Assembly (NCBI GenBank): GCA_039818825.1
Contig: JBCBTD010000054.1
Span: forward strand, 1 to 27,544
DNA: 27,544 nt
DNA from: JBCBTD01 sp039818825
GTDB taxonomy: Bacteria > Pseudomonadota > Alphaproteobacteria > Geminicoccales > Geminicoccaceae
Direction: 5' to 3'
Made by a program: the position numbers and the translations under genes. The notes beneath the pieces are model-generated. The model did no database searches and was not told the DNA's origin. It saw only the letters and a program-made list of their open reading frames with translations. Of this stretch, positions 9,180 through 17,902 are shown one piece after another. Every line of letters begins with the position of its first letter. Position 1 is the first letter of the stretch.

Positions 9180-9950
9180 GCTCGTTACCGGTCGATCGGG
9201 ACGAAACGACGCGAACGATGTTGGTTCTGGTTGCCGCTGGCGGCTTGCTGACAACGGCCGAGATCGACGACGCGCCGACGCTGGTCACCTACGAACCCGC
9301 CGGCGCCAGCGCCGGCAGGTTCTAGGACCAGACCGGTGTGCCGATCTCCGAGTCGCTCCACGACGAGAGCCTGGGCTCGGTGCCGAACGCCATGTGCATG
9401 GTGGTGCGCCTCGGGGTTTACGTTTTCACCTCGCCGCTCGGTCGGGTTGCCGTCGCGCGGCGCGAGTGGGTGATGGCGAACAAGGCGCGATGCACCATCG
9501 ACATGCCAGGTTGGAACAGGGCGTGTTCGGGTGCTTGCAGACGGACCGGCAGAGCGGTGGTCAACCGGCCGGCGACGGCGACCCTTCGTCGCCATCGCCC
9601 TTTGGCGGCGTCTTGGGGCTGTCGTTGTTCAGCTCGATGGACACGCTCGTATTGCCGGCCTTGAGCAGCGCCAGGACTGCCAACGAGCGCAGAACCATCA
9701 GGAGCGCGAACCCGAGCCCTCCGTTGGCGCAGCGGCCGAACCCACAGAGCCCGATCGGTGTCAGCATGGCATGCGCTTACCTTTTCTTTTCGCCTCGAAA
9801 GACCTGCCACAAGGCGTGCCGGTAAGCTACCGTTCCGCTCGTCGGCCGCGCGACGCGGGCGACCGGTTCGACTAGACGCCGCTGTCGTTCGTGCAAGGTC
9901 CACGGTTGGCAAGCGGGCTTCGGGTTTCCAGCGGATTGGTAGAGGCGAGC
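9180..9950. other. mostly non-coding spacer between cupin and amidohydrolase genes
   Basis: This 770-base stretch contains no recognisable plus-strand gene. A 35-codon plus-strand frame at 9219-9326 and a frame from 9338 resemble nothing I know. One minus-strand frame (9561-9767) has coding-like composition and is listed separately. The stretch may hold decayed sequence. Confidence 0.5.
9561..9767 (-). CDS. possible small membrane protein, unknown
   Basis: A 68-residue frame on the minus strand starts at an ATG. Residues about 17-37 are hydrophobic (GLGFALLMVLRSLAVLALL) and could form one membrane helix. The tail is polar and rich in Lys, Pro, Asp and Gly (SPKTPPKGDGDEG), which suggests a disordered cytoplasmic end. 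Third codon positions are about 85 per cent G or C, as in nearby genes, and this is the main support. I do not recognise the family and see no strong ribosome site. It stands alone, opposite in strand to its neighbours. Confidence 0.4.
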   Translation of the reverse strand: MLTPIGLCGFGRCANGGLGFALLMVLRSLAVLALLKAGNTSVSIELNNDSPKTPPKGDGDEGSPSPAG

Positions 9951-10571
9951 ATGGGCGAGGCGGAAGTCTACAAGCGGCAGGGGTTCGGCGGGTCGGTCGG
10001 CTTCGGCGAGGCGCCGGCGCTGTTGATCGTCGATTTCCAGAACGGCTTTCTCGATCCCGACGTGTTCGGCGGTGGTAACGTCGCGGCGGCCGCGGAGCGG
10101 ACGGTGTCGTTGCTGGAAGCCGCTCGCCGAGCGGCGATCCCCGTGGCCTTCACGCGGGTCGTCTACGCCGACGATGGCTCCGACTTGGGCGCGTTCGCAG
10201 CCAAGGCGACGGGGCTGAGGGTCCTGACCGAGCGCGCCGAAGTTGGCCAGATACTGGCCAGTCTTCGGCCGTTGGAAGGCGAGTTGATCGTCCGCAAGCG
10301 CCAGGCCTCGGCCTTCTTCGATACCGGTCTCGCCGGCCATCTGATCGCCAAGCGCGTCGACACGGTGCTGGTGGCCGGCTGCACCACGAGTGGTTGTGTC
10401 AGGGCGAGCGTGGTCGACGCCGTGAGCTACAACTTCCGCACGATCGTCGTGAAAGACTGCGTCGGCGACCGTGCCCTCGGGCCCCACGAGGCGAACCTCT
10501 TCGACATGGAGCAGAAGTATGCGGACCTGATGATGAGTGATGAGGTGATCGAGCAGTTGCGCGCGGCGTAG
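9951..10571 (+). CDS. isochorismatase-family amidohydrolase (N-carbamoylsarcosine amidase-like)
   Basis: The 206-residue protein belongs to the isochorismatase-like cysteine hydrolases. The catalytic triad is readable: Asp28 in LLIVDFQNGF, Lys116 in IVRKRQASAF and Cys149 in AGCTTSGCVRASVVDA. The N-terminal pattern (YKRQGFGGSVGFGEAPALL) resembles N-carbamoylsarcosine amidase and maleamate amidohydrolase, so it probably hydrolyses a carbamoyl or amide bond; the exact substrate is not settled. I chose the ATG at 9951 because a good ribosome site (AGAGGCGAG) precedes it; an upstream in-frame start at 9891 would add a non-conserved tail. It appears to be monocistronic. Confidence 0.85.
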   Translation: MGEAEVYKRQGFGGSVGFGEAPALLIVDFQNGFLDPDVFGGGNVAAAAERTVSLLEAARRAAIPVAFTRVVYADDGSDLGAFAAKATGLRVLTERAEVGQILASLRPLEGELIVRKRQASAFFDTGLAGHLIAKRVDTVLVAGCTTSGCVRASVVDAVSYNFRTIVVKDCVGDRALGPHEANLFDMEQKYADLMMSDEVIEQLRAA

Positions 10572-10903
10572 CCACGTGCGCCTGGCGGTTCAGGGTGCGT
10601 GTAGTCCGCTATCGACGTGCGGGCTCTCGGTTCCCGCCAACTGACGTTCGTAGCAAATCGAGAAGTTGGTCGAGTTGGGGAATGGCAGCTGGCGCAGCCC
10701 TTGAACGAGGTGTAGCGGGGGATCATGACCGGGTCGTGGATCATCGAATCGTCGCCGGGTGTCTTCAGCTCGCGTCGGATGCGTGCGGCTTGGTTGCGGG
10801 CGTTGCGGCTTGGGTGGTCGATCCGACCTGAGTCATGACGTCTGCCAAGCACTCGTGGCCGTCCGGTGGCCGACCACGTCCGTTCGCTCTTCGAGCGTGC
10901 ATT
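10572..10903. other. intergenic region between convergent genes
   Basis: This stretch separates the amidohydrolase gene from the 3' end of dnaE2. No clear gene is seen. A minus-strand frame crossing it contains a CASCH (CxxCH) sequence near 10680-10700, but its codon use decays on both sides and I do not call it a gene. No hairpin followed by a T run stands out as a terminator. Confidence 0.45.
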
Positions 10904-13900
10904 CTACCGAAAGTTCCGCCCCTTCGGCATGGCGTCCTCGGCTTTGGGTGCGGTGTCCTTCAGCCGCCGCTCGCTACGGGTTTCGGGGGCAGGTTTCTTG
11001 GCCGCATCGGTCCTCGCTGCGCTCTGCTCGAAGGTGTGGCGGAGGCGTTCGTCGGCCATGGCCTTGCCGGCGCGCTTGTCGCCCACCGGCCGTTTGGCTT
11101 CGTCGACCGGTGACATGGCCTGGTCGAGGGCGGTGTAGGCGGCTTCGGTGTCGGCGGTGAGCAATTCCAGGCGATCGGTGAGGTCGACGAGCTGGTGGGC
11201 GACCAGGTGGATGACCTGGCCCTGGCGCTGCACTTGGCCGCGGGCGCCCAGGAGGCGTGCGGCCATGATCACCGGGCGATAGCGCTCCATGAGCTTGGGC
11301 CAGATGACCAGGTTCACGATGCCGGTCTCGTCTTCCAGCGTGGAGAAGACGACGCCCTTGGCCGAGCCCGGCCGTTGGCGGATGAGCACGAGCCCGGCCG
11401 TCGTGAAGGGTGCCCGGTCCGACGCTCGTTGGATGGCACCACAGGTCGAGAAGCCCTCGGTCGACAGAACCGGGCGCAGCACCCCGCAGGGATGCGCCTT
11501 CAGCGACAGTTTGAGCCAAGTGTAGTCCTCGACCACCGCTTCGCCGATCGGCATGGGCGGCAGCTCGACCCGCGGTTCGGGGTGCAGGGGTGGGTGGTTG
11601 GAGCCCTCGGACGCCGACAGCTCGGCATGATCGAACAGGGGCAAGGTGTGGGTCTTCAGCGCCTTCACCGCCCAGAGTGCATGGCGGCGGTCGAGGCCAA
11701 GGGAGCCGAAAGCGTCCGCCTCGGCGAGGCGTTCCAGGGTGGCGACTTCCAGCTCCGCCCGTCGTTGCAGGTCGGCCGGGTCACGGAAGGGACCGCGCGT
11801 GCGCGCCTTCACCAACCGGTCCATGGCCTTTTCGCGCAGACCCTTCACCTGCCTGAAGCCGAGCCGGAGTGCGTGCTTGGGGCCAGCCAGCGCTGGTGCG
11901 CGTCGTTCGAGTGTGTTGTCCCAGCGCGAATGATTGACGTCGACCGGGCGGACCTCGACCCGGTGCTCACGGGCATCGCGGACGATCTGGCCAGGGCCGT
12001 AGAAGCCCATGGGCTGGGCGTTCAGGAGCGCCGCGGCGAACACGTCCGGATGATGGCACTTCAACCAGGCCGAGACGTAGACCAGCAGCGCGAAGCTCGC
12101 CGCGTGGCTCTCCGGAAAGCCGTAATAGCCAAAACCTTCGATCTGCTTGAAACAGCGCTCGGCGAAGTCGCGTTGGTAGCCCCGCTCGACCATGCCGCCG
12201 ACGAGCTTGGTGTGGAACTGCTCGAGCTCGCCGTTCTTCCTGAAGCTCGCCATCGAGCGGCGCAGCTCGTCGGCCTCCGACGCCGTGAAGCCGCCGGCGA
12301 CCATGGCGATCTTCATCGCCTGCTCTTGAAAGATCGGCACGCCCTCGGTCTTGCCCAGTACTTGCTCGAGATCTTTCGACGGATAGTCGACCGGCTCTTC
12401 GCCGTTGCGGCGGCGGAGATAGGGATGGACCATGTCGCCCTGGATGGGACCGGGGCGGACGATCGCGACCTCGATGACGAGGTCGTAGAAGGTCTTCGGA
12501 CGCAGCCTGGGCAGCATCGACATTTGCGCCCGGCTTTCGATCTGGAAAACGCCGATGGTGTCGGCATTCGAGATCATCGCGTAGGTCAACGGGTCCTCGG
12601 GTGGGACCGTCGCCAGCTCGAGGTCCACGCTCTTGTGGACGCGCAAGAGGTCGAAGGCGCGGCGGATGCACGACAGCATGCCGAGCGCCAGCACGTCGAT
12701 CTTGAGCATGTTCAAAGCGTCGAGGTCGTCCTTGTCCCACTCGACGACGGTGCGTTTCTTCATGGCCGCGTTCTCGATCGGCACCAGTTCGTCGAGCGGC
12801 GACTTGGCGATGACGAAGCCGCCGACATGCTGGGAAAGGTGGCGGGGAAAACCGATCAATTCCTTCGCCAGGCGAATTGCCATGGCGATCGTCGAATCGG
12901 CCACGTCGAGGCCGGAATCCTTCAGCTTCGCGGGCTCCAAGCCCTCGCTGCTCCAACCCCAGACGGTGCGAGCGAGGGCGTCGACGGTGTCGAATGAAAG
13001 GCCAACGACCTTGCCGACCTCGCGGATCGCGGAACGGGCGCGGTAGCGGATGACGGTGGCCGCAAGGCCGGCATGCTCGCGGCCGTAGGTGTCGTAGACG
13101 TGCTGGATGACCTCCTCGCGCCGCTCGTGCTCGAAGTCGACGTCGATGTCGGGCGGTTCGTTGCGTGCCGCGGAGACGAACCGCTCGAACAGGAGGTCCG
13201 TCCGCACCGGGTCGATGGCGGTGACACCAAGGCAGTAGCACACCACCGAATTGGCCGCCGAACCACGGCCCTGGCAGAGGATGTCCCTGCTGCGGGCGAA
13301 GCGCACCACGTCGTCGACGGTGAGGAAGTAAGGCGCATAGTTGAGCTCGCCGATGAGCTGCAGCTCGTGGCGAAGTTGCGTCTCGACCGGCGCCGGCAAC
13401 CCTTCCGGATAGCGTTCTCGGGCGCCCTCGAAGGTGCGACGTTCGAGTTCCTCTTGAGGGGTGCGGCCATCGTAGCCGTCAGCAATGGGATAGTCGTAGG
13501 CCAGCTCGTCGAGGGAGAAGCGGCAGGCGGCGACCACGTCGAGGCCGGCCTGGAGGGCGTCGGGGTGGGTTTGGAAAAGCCGCGCCATCTCGGCCGCGGG
13601 CTTCAGGTGTCGCTCGGCATTGGCAAGGAGGCGTGAGCCCGCTTGGTCGAGGGTGACGTGTTCGCGGATGCACGTGACCACGTCCTGGAGCGGGCGCCTC
13701 GCCGGGTCGTGGTAGACGACGTCGTTGGTTGCGAGAAGGCGGCATCCGTTGGTCCGGGCGAGGACGGCGAGGCGCTCCAAGCGCGGGCGATCGCGGCCAT
13801 CGAAGCGACAGGACGCGGCGAGATGGGTGCGTTCTGAGAAGATGCTGCGGAGTTCGTGCAGCCACTCGGCGAAATCGGCATCGGTGCTGGTTGGTGCAAG

Positions 13901-14272
13901 GGCCGCGACCACCACGCCGTCGGCTGCGTCGGTATAGAGGTCATCGGGTTCGAGGTAGCACTCGCCCTTGGGCGCACGGCGGCGACCCTTGGTGATCAGC
14001 TTGGCGAGCCGGGCATAGGCCGGCCGATCGCTCGGCCAGGCCAGCAGCGATCGGCCGGAGCGGAAGTCGAGCCGCACCCCCGGCAGATAGCGCAACCCCA
14101 TCTGTTTGGCGGTGACGTGGGCACGGACGAGGCCGGCGAAGCTGTTACGGTCGGTGACGGCGAGGGCCTGAAGGCCCAGATCGGCGGCGCGCAGCACCAA
14201 CTCCTCCGGGTGCGAAGTCCCCTCGAGGAAAGTGAAGTTCGTCGTGACCTGCAGTTCGGCGTAGGCGGGCAT
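10904..14272 (-). CDS. dnaE2: error-prone DNA polymerase DnaE2 (ImuC)
   Basis: The 1122-residue protein is a C-family polymerase alpha subunit of the DnaE2/ImuC class, close to the usual ~1080 residues. The N terminus is a PHP domain (YAELQVTTNFTFLEGTSHP, then ALAVTDRNSFAG). The palm contains the catalytic acidic motif PDIDVDFEHERRE around residues 374-386, preceded by CQGRGSAANSVVCYCLGVT. Near the C terminus an OB-fold region reads TAGLVLIRQRPGSAKGVVF. With ImuB and ImuA it forms the SOS-induced mutasome that bypasses DNA lesions and causes damage-induced mutation. It is the last gene of the minus-strand imuA-imuB-dnaE2 run, starting 170 bases after imuB. The ATG at 14272 matches the conserved start (MPAYAELQ). 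Confidence 0.96.
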   Translation of the reverse strand: MPAYAELQVTTNFTFLEGTSHPEELVLRAADLGLQALAVTDRNSFAGLVRAHVTAKQMGLRYLPGVRLDFRSGRSLLAWPSDRPAYARLAKLITKGRRRAPKGECYLEPDDLYTDAADGVVVAALAPTSTDADFAEWLHELRSIFSERTHLAASCRFDGRDRPRLERLAVLARTNGCRLLATNDVVYHDPARRPLQDVVTCIREHVTLDQAGSRLLANAERHLKPAAEMARLFQTHPDALQAGLDVVAACRFSLDELAYDYPIADGYDGRTPQEELERRTFEGARERYPEGLPAPVETQLRHELQLIGELNYAPYFLTVDDVVRFARSRDILCQGRGSAANSVVCYCLGVTAIDPVRTDLLFERFVSAARNEPPDIDVDFEHERREEVIQHVYDTYGREHAGLAATVIRYRARSAIREVGKVVGLSFDTVDALARTVWGWSSEGLEPAKLKDSGLDVADSTIAMAIRLAKELIGFPRHLSQHVGGFVIAKSPLDELVPIENAAMKKRTVVEWDKDDLDALNMLKIDVLALGMLSCIRRAFDLLRVHKSVDLELATVPPEDPLTYAMISNADTIGVFQIESRAQMSMLPRLRPKTFYDLVIEVAIVRPGPIQGDMVHPYLRRRNGEEPVDYPSKDLEQVLGKTEGVPIFQEQAMKIAMVAGGFTASEADELRRSMASFRKNGELEQFHTKLVGGMVERGYQRDFAERCFKQIEGFGYYGFPESHAASFALLVYVSAWLKCHHPDVFAAALLNAQPMGFYGPGQIVRDAREHRVEVRPVDVNHSRWDNTLERRAPALAGPKHALRLGFRQVKGLREKAMDRLVKARTRGPFRDPADLQRRAELEVATLERLAEADAFGSLGLDRRHALWAVKALKTHTLPLFDHAELSASEGSNHPPLHPEPRVELPPMPIGEAVVEDYTWLKLSLKAHPCGVLRPVLSTEGFSTCGAIQRASDRAPFTTAGLVLIRQRPGSAKGVVFSTLEDETGIVNLVIWPKLMERYRPVIMAARLLGARGQVQRQGQVIHLVAHQLVDLTDRLELLTADTEAAYTALDQAMSPVDEAKRPVGDKRAGKAMADERLRHTFEQSAARTDAAKKPAPETRSERRLKDTAPKAEDAMPKGRNFR

Positions 14273-14288
14273 CGGGCGGCGAGGGTGG

Positions 14289-14393
14289 TCAGGCCGCAGT
14301 GAGCGGCAGGGAATGTTGGCCGTCCTTGCGGAGGTGGACGGTTTTGGTGCCGGTGCGTTCGACCGAGTCTGGGAGTAGAGCGGCGCTGGTCAT
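14289..14393 (-). CDS. possible 34-residue ORF between imuB and dnaE2
   Basis: In the gap between imuB and dnaE2 an ATG-started frame of 34 codons ends 16 bases before the dnaE2 start. Third positions are mostly G or C. The product has a basic centre (KTVHLRKDGQHSLP). It has a weak ribosome site (GGAAACGG). It could be a leader that couples dnaE2 translation, the relic of a longer imuB tail, or chance. I do not recognise it. Confidence 0.25.
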   Translation of the reverse strand: MTSAALLPDSVERTGTKTVHLRKDGQHSLPLTAA

Positions 14394-14442
14394 GGCCGTT
14401 TCCAGTGGGGGATGATGGATCACGATGTGCTCTGTCAGGACC

Positions 14443-15969
14443 TCAAGTGAACACGCCGTCGAGGGTCCAGCGGGGTGGGTGGGCCGTGCCGTAGCGGCCC
14501 TCGCGGCGGACCCACCAGCGGCGACCGTCCTGGAGTTGCACGCGGAAATAGTCGCGTTCCTCGGCGTCGGGTTCGCGCCACCATTCGGCGGCGATCCGCT
14601 CCGGCCCTTCGGCGACGCTGACCGGCAACGATATCTGCCCGAGGCGCAGGCGGACCGGTGCACCGTCCGGCACCGCGGCGATGGCACCCAAGGCGCGTGG
14701 TTCGTCGAGCAGGCGCAACGGGCGCGGCGGCCGCAAGGGCCAAGGGGCCAGACTGGCTGGCACCTGCAACGCCGGCACCGCCCGCTGCGCCCGCTCCGGC
14801 AGGTGGCTGTCGACCGGATGCAGCCGCTGCACGCGGGCACTGCCCAGCCGCCCGGCGAGGCGGTCGACCAGCCTTGCCGCGGCGGCTTCCGCATCCCCTT
14901 CGCCGCCTTCGCCGCCGACGGTCGCCAGTTGGTGTGCGGTCAGCCGTTCGACCTCGATCGCCGCCAGCCTGAGGCATTCGATGCCGAAGCCGACGTCGAG
15001 ACCGTCGAGCGCATCGGTGAACAGTCGGACGAGGGCGGCTGGATCGCGGTTGGCTTTGGAGGTGCGGGCGGTCAGATGGTGCACCGCGCCGTCGAGCCGG
15101 GCGAGGTCGAGGGCCAGATGCCGGACCCCTTCCTGGGTGGAGTCGAGCTGACGGCAGAGCGCTGCTGTCGCGTCGGCGAGGGCGGCGTGCAGGCCCTCGG
15201 TGGTGGCCACGGGCTCGGCCCAGCTGAGCCGCGCGGTATGGCGGGCTGGCGCTACGAACGGGGTGAACGGGACCTGGACCCGGCCGAGGAGCAGGTGCAG
15301 CCGTTCGATCGGGGTGCTGCCGAAGCGGTTGATGAGGGGAGCTGCTGGCATCGCCGCGACCTCCGCCACGCGTCTGAGGCCGAGCCGGACGAGGCCTTGG
15401 ACGGTGGCGGGGTCGAGGCGGAGTGCCGCCGTCGGCAGCGCTGCCATGGCGGCGTCGTGGCGGGCCGGGCCGAGCACGCCCCCGGCGCCGAAGCGCGCCC
15501 AGGCCCAGGCTGCGGCGGGGTTGGAGGCGGCCGCCGTGCGCACCTTCAGGCCGTGGGGGGTGAGCCGAGCTTCGAGGTCGCCCATGAGGCTCGCCTCGCC
15601 ACCTTGGAGATGGGCGCAACCGGTGATGTCCATGATGATGCCGTCGTCGCCGTCGAGAGCGACCCAGGGGCCATAGCGACCGCACCAGAGTGCCAGGGCC
15701 TTCAGGGCGGCGAGATCGTGCTCGACGGCGGCCGGTGCAACCAGCAGCTCCGGACAGATGGCGCGGGCATCGGCGAGGCTCGCTCCTGCCGACAGCTTCG
15801 AAGCGGCAGCTTCGGGCGCTACGGCGTAGAGCCGCGGCACACCCTGTCGTTCGTGCAGCAGCGCCAGGGGCCGGCCGTCGTGGGTCGGTTCACCCGCGCG
15901 CCTGGCGGCCAGCCGGAAACGATCGATCGGCCAATGTGGCAACCACAGCGAAACGTAGCGTCTGCTCAT
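14443..15969 (-). CDS. imuB: ImuB, Y-family polymerase-like mutasome subunit
   Basis: The 508-residue protein is a DinB/UmuC-like Y-family relative. It opens with RRYVSLWLPHWPIDRF, where the acidic residues that hold the catalytic metal in true Y-family polymerases are absent, as is known for ImuB; further on DGDDGIIMDITGCAHLQGGE is typical of the family. ImuB is a catalytically inactive adaptor that links the beta clamp, ImuA and DnaE2. Its first 80 bases overlap the imuA 3' end in another frame, so the two are co-translated. It is read from the LexA-controlled promoter upstream of imuA. Its C terminus (WTLDGVFT) is intact. Confidence 0.94.
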   Translation of the reverse strand: MSRRYVSLWLPHWPIDRFRLAARRAGEPTHDGRPLALLHERQGVPRLYAVAPEAAASKLSAGASLADARAICPELLVAPAAVEHDLAALKALALWCGRYGPWVALDGDDGIIMDITGCAHLQGGEASLMGDLEARLTPHGLKVRTAAASNPAAAWAWARFGAGGVLGPARHDAAMAALPTAALRLDPATVQGLVRLGLRRVAEVAAMPAAPLINRFGSTPIERLHLLLGRVQVPFTPFVAPARHTARLSWAEPVATTEGLHAALADATAALCRQLDSTQEGVRHLALDLARLDGAVHHLTARTSKANRDPAALVRLFTDALDGLDVGFGIECLRLAAIEVERLTAHQLATVGGEGGEGDAEAAAARLVDRLAGRLGSARVQRLHPVDSHLPERAQRAVPALQVPASLAPWPLRPPRPLRLLDEPRALGAIAAVPDGAPVRLRLGQISLPVSVAEGPERIAAEWWREPDAEERDYFRVQLQDGRRWWVRREGRYGTAHPPRWTLDGVFT

Positions 15970-16642
15970 CGAATGACACCTCGAAACGAGCCGGCACGGC
16001 GCCTTTGACGCGCCAGAGTTCGGCAGTCCAAGCGGGTGGGCCGAGTTCGGCCGTCGTGTGCGGCATCACCTGCCAGCGCGTGACGGCGGCGCTCGGCAAC
16101 AGGGCAGGAGTGGCGGGGCGCAACAGGATTCCAGCACCGCCGCCAGCTTCGGCAGCGAGTTGCAGGCGGCGGGTGTGGAAGAGGTCGAGAGCGTCGATCT
16201 CGCCGACGGCGACGGCGACGGCGGTCGAGCGCAGGGCTTCCTCCAGCACCCAAAGCCCTTCGCCATCGTCTTCGGCATCGACGACGAGGAGCCGGGCACC
16301 GTCCAGGCCGAAGGCACCGAGGCCCGGACCGTAGAGACGGCCTTCGTCATGCACTCGGCGGCGGTGCTGGCACCAGACCACCAATCCCGGCCGAACCTCG
16401 GCGATGCGTCCAGCACAGGCCGTAGCGAACCCCGTTGCCCCACGGCCTGTGACTTCGTGCAAGGCGCCGAGCCGCAGCCCGCCGCCCGGCAAATGGTCGT
16501 CGATGGCAGGCGCACCGGAGGTTGCCACAGCCGCTACGCCGCTACGATCGGGCGTGCTCTGCAATCGGGCGAGGTCCTGGGCCAACGTCTGCAGCTGGGC
16601 CCGATGTGTGTCCGAACGCGAAGGTGTTTGTAGCAAGGCCAT
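15890..16642 (-). CDS. imuA: ImuA, RecA-like mutasome subunit
   Basis: The 250-residue protein is a SulA/RecA-like factor of the DnaE2-ImuB mutasome. The RecA-like core begins near residue 46: AIDDHLPGGGLRLGALHEVT with a degenerate nucleotide-binding loop (GRGATGFATA), then GLVVWCQHRRRVHDEGRLYG and the strand ARLLVVDAEDDGEGLWVLEE. ImuA interacts with RecA and ImuB in other species. The ATG at 16642 lies 38 bases from a perfect LexA operator, and GGAG lies about 12 bases before the start. The 3' end overlaps imuB by 80 bases. Confidence 0.92.
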   Translation of the reverse strand: MALLQTPSRSDTHRAQLQTLAQDLARLQSTPDRSGVAAVATSGAPAIDDHLPGGGLRLGALHEVTGRGATGFATACAGRIAEVRPGLVVWCQHRRRVHDEGRLYGPGLGAFGLDGARLLVVDAEDDGEGLWVLEEALRSTAVAVAVGEIDALDLFHTRRLQLAAEAGGGAGILLRPATPALLPSAAVTRWQVMPHTTAELGPPAWTAELWRVKGAVPARFEVSFDEQTLRFAVVATLADRSFPAGRQARG

Positions 16643-16680
16643 CGGTGGGGCAATCTCCGAGACACGGTTTGTCCGCTTTT

Positions 16681-16695
16681 GTTCTTTTTTTGTTC
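16681..16695. promoter_or_regulatory. LexA (SOS) operator of imuA-imuB-dnaE2
   Basis: The sequence GTTC, seven T, GTTC is a perfect match to the alphaproteobacterial LexA consensus GTTC-N7-GTTC. It lies 38 bases before the imuA start, about where a promoter -10 or start site would be, so LexA bound here should block transcription of the mutasome genes until DNA damage. Confidence 0.85.
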
Positions 16696-16711
16696 TACAC
16701 TATCTGATCCA

Positions 16712-16717
16712 TGTCAA
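16712..16717 (-). promoter_or_regulatory. probable -35 element of the imuA promoter
   Basis: On the minus strand this reads TTGACA, a perfect -35 hexamer. A -10 at the usual 16-18 base distance would fall inside the LexA operator (16681-16695), although no good TATAAT-like hexamer is visible there. The arrangement fits LexA repression by promoter occlusion. Confidence 0.5.
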
Positions 16718-16724
16718 CTCTTGA

Positions 16725-16739
16725 GGACAAAAAGAGAAC
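16725..16739. promoter_or_regulatory. second LexA-like site, opposite orientation
   Basis: GGAC-N7-GAAC differs from the consensus GAAC-N7-GAAC by one base. Together with the perfect site it forms an imperfect inverted repeat (TTTTGTTCTTTTTTTGTTC against GGACAAAAAGAGAACAAAA). It may strengthen repression of imuA cooperatively or control the rightward DUF2332 gene. Confidence 0.5.
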
Positions 16740-16852
16740 AAAAATGGACGACGTCACCTTGGCGCACGAGCCGGGACGCTATCTTGCCAGCCGGGCGCCG
16801 GCCGGCCAGAACGCCGGCGTAAGGTCGACCACGGCGGGCGAACGGAGGTTAC

Positions 16853-17902
16853 GTGGACGAGCGTCAGCGTCTCGTCGAGCAACTGCGCCGGTTCGGAGCG
16901 ATCGAGGCGCCCAGTTCACCGCTCTACCAGCGTCTCGCCCCGCTGATCGCCGAGCGGGAGCCGCTGGTCGATCTCCTGCTCAGACGCCAATCCGGTCAGC
17001 CGCCGGCGAACGTCATCCTGGCCGCTCTGCAACGGCGGCTCATCGACCGACCCGACGTCCCACTCGCCGCCTACTACCCGACGCTCGGCGGTCGTCGCGC
17101 CGTCGATGCCGGTCTGGTCGCCGCCTTCGACGCCTTCTGGCCGGCAGAGTTGCCGGTCCTGGCAGCGCTCGTCCGCGCGAGGCGGGTCGCCACCAACGAG
17201 GTGCGCCGCGCGGCGGTGCTGCGGCTCGGCTACGTCGCGATCGCTCGTGCACTGATGGCCGATGGCCGCCTGCCCGCCGCGCACGTCGTCGAGATCGGTA
17301 CGAGCGCCGGCCTGACCTTGCTGTGGGATCGTTTTGCCTTCGTCTACGGCACCGTCCGCACCGGTCACGTCGCTCCGGTGCTCACTATGACCACGGCATG
17401 GCGCGGCGAGCATCCGCCGGCCTGCGGTCCTGCCCTCGAGGTGCTGAGCCGCCTCGGGGTCGATCTGGAGCCCCAGGACGTCCACGACGAGGACGCGATG
17501 GCCTGGCTGCGGGCACTCGTTTGGCCCGAACATCTCGACCGCGTCGCCGCGTTCGACGCCGCCCTGGCCGTCGCCCGCGCTGATCCACCACCGCTGGTGG
17601 CCGCCGATGCGCTGGTCTATCTGCCCGCCGGCCTCGACGCACTGCCGACGCGTGAACCCGCGGTCGTGGTCCATGGCTTCACCGTCAACCAGTTCTCCCC
17701 GGCCATGCGCCGACAGCTCGATCAGGCGTTGGCCGACGCCGCCGAGGCCCGACCGGTGTTTCGGCTCGGCTACGAATGGGCGCCGGGGCCAGGCTGCGTT
17801 CTGGAACTCACTACTTACCCAGGCGGTCGTTCGACCTTGCTGGCCGTTGCCGATGCCCATGGCGCTTGGGTCGAGCCCCGTGATCCTTCGGTCATCGGCT
17901 GA
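16853..17902 (+). CDS. DUF2332 family protein
   Basis: The 349-residue protein matches the DUF2332 family layout: APSSPLYQRLAPLIAER near the N terminus, LAAYYPTLGG, the conserved RRVATNEVRRAAVL and VVEIGTSAGLTLLWDRFAF, the last resembling a methyltransferase-type glycine-rich strand. Near the C terminus it has VVVHGFTVNQFSPAMRRQL. The biochemical function is not known; a methyltransferase-like fold is an inference. The start is GTG at 16853 with GGAGG four bases upstream. It is divergent from imuA and shares its upstream region, which contains the two LexA-type sites, so SOS control is possible but not shown. Confidence 0.85.
   Translation: MDERQRLVEQLRRFGAIEAPSSPLYQRLAPLIAEREPLVDLLLRRQSGQPPANVILAALQRRLIDRPDVPLAAYYPTLGGRRAVDAGLVAAFDAFWPAELPVLAALVRARRVATNEVRRAAVLRLGYVAIARALMADGRLPAAHVVEIGTSAGLTLLWDRFAFVYGTVRTGHVAPVLTMTTAWRGEHPPACGPALEVLSRLGVDLEPQDVHDEDAMAWLRALVWPEHLDRVAAFDAALAVARADPPPLVAADALVYLPAGLDALPTREPAVVVHGFTVNQFSPAMRRQLDQALADAAEARPVFRLGYEWAPGPGCVLELTTYPGGRSTLLAVADAHGAWVEPRDPSVIG

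Noticed and set aside
11195..12997. A 600-codon plus-strand open frame
   Set aside because: It is antisense to dnaE2, whose catalytic motifs are unmistakable; it is a typical shadow in GC-rich DNA.
14425..16008. A 527-codon plus-strand open frame
   Set aside because: It is antisense to imuB and has no domain; imuB is clear on the other strand.
16744..17583. An ATG frame starting at 16744 just after the second LexA-like site
   Set aside because: Beyond about 16850 it overlaps the DUF2332 gene out of frame and becomes Arg-rich shadow sequence; the first 35 codons alone give too little evidence for a gene.
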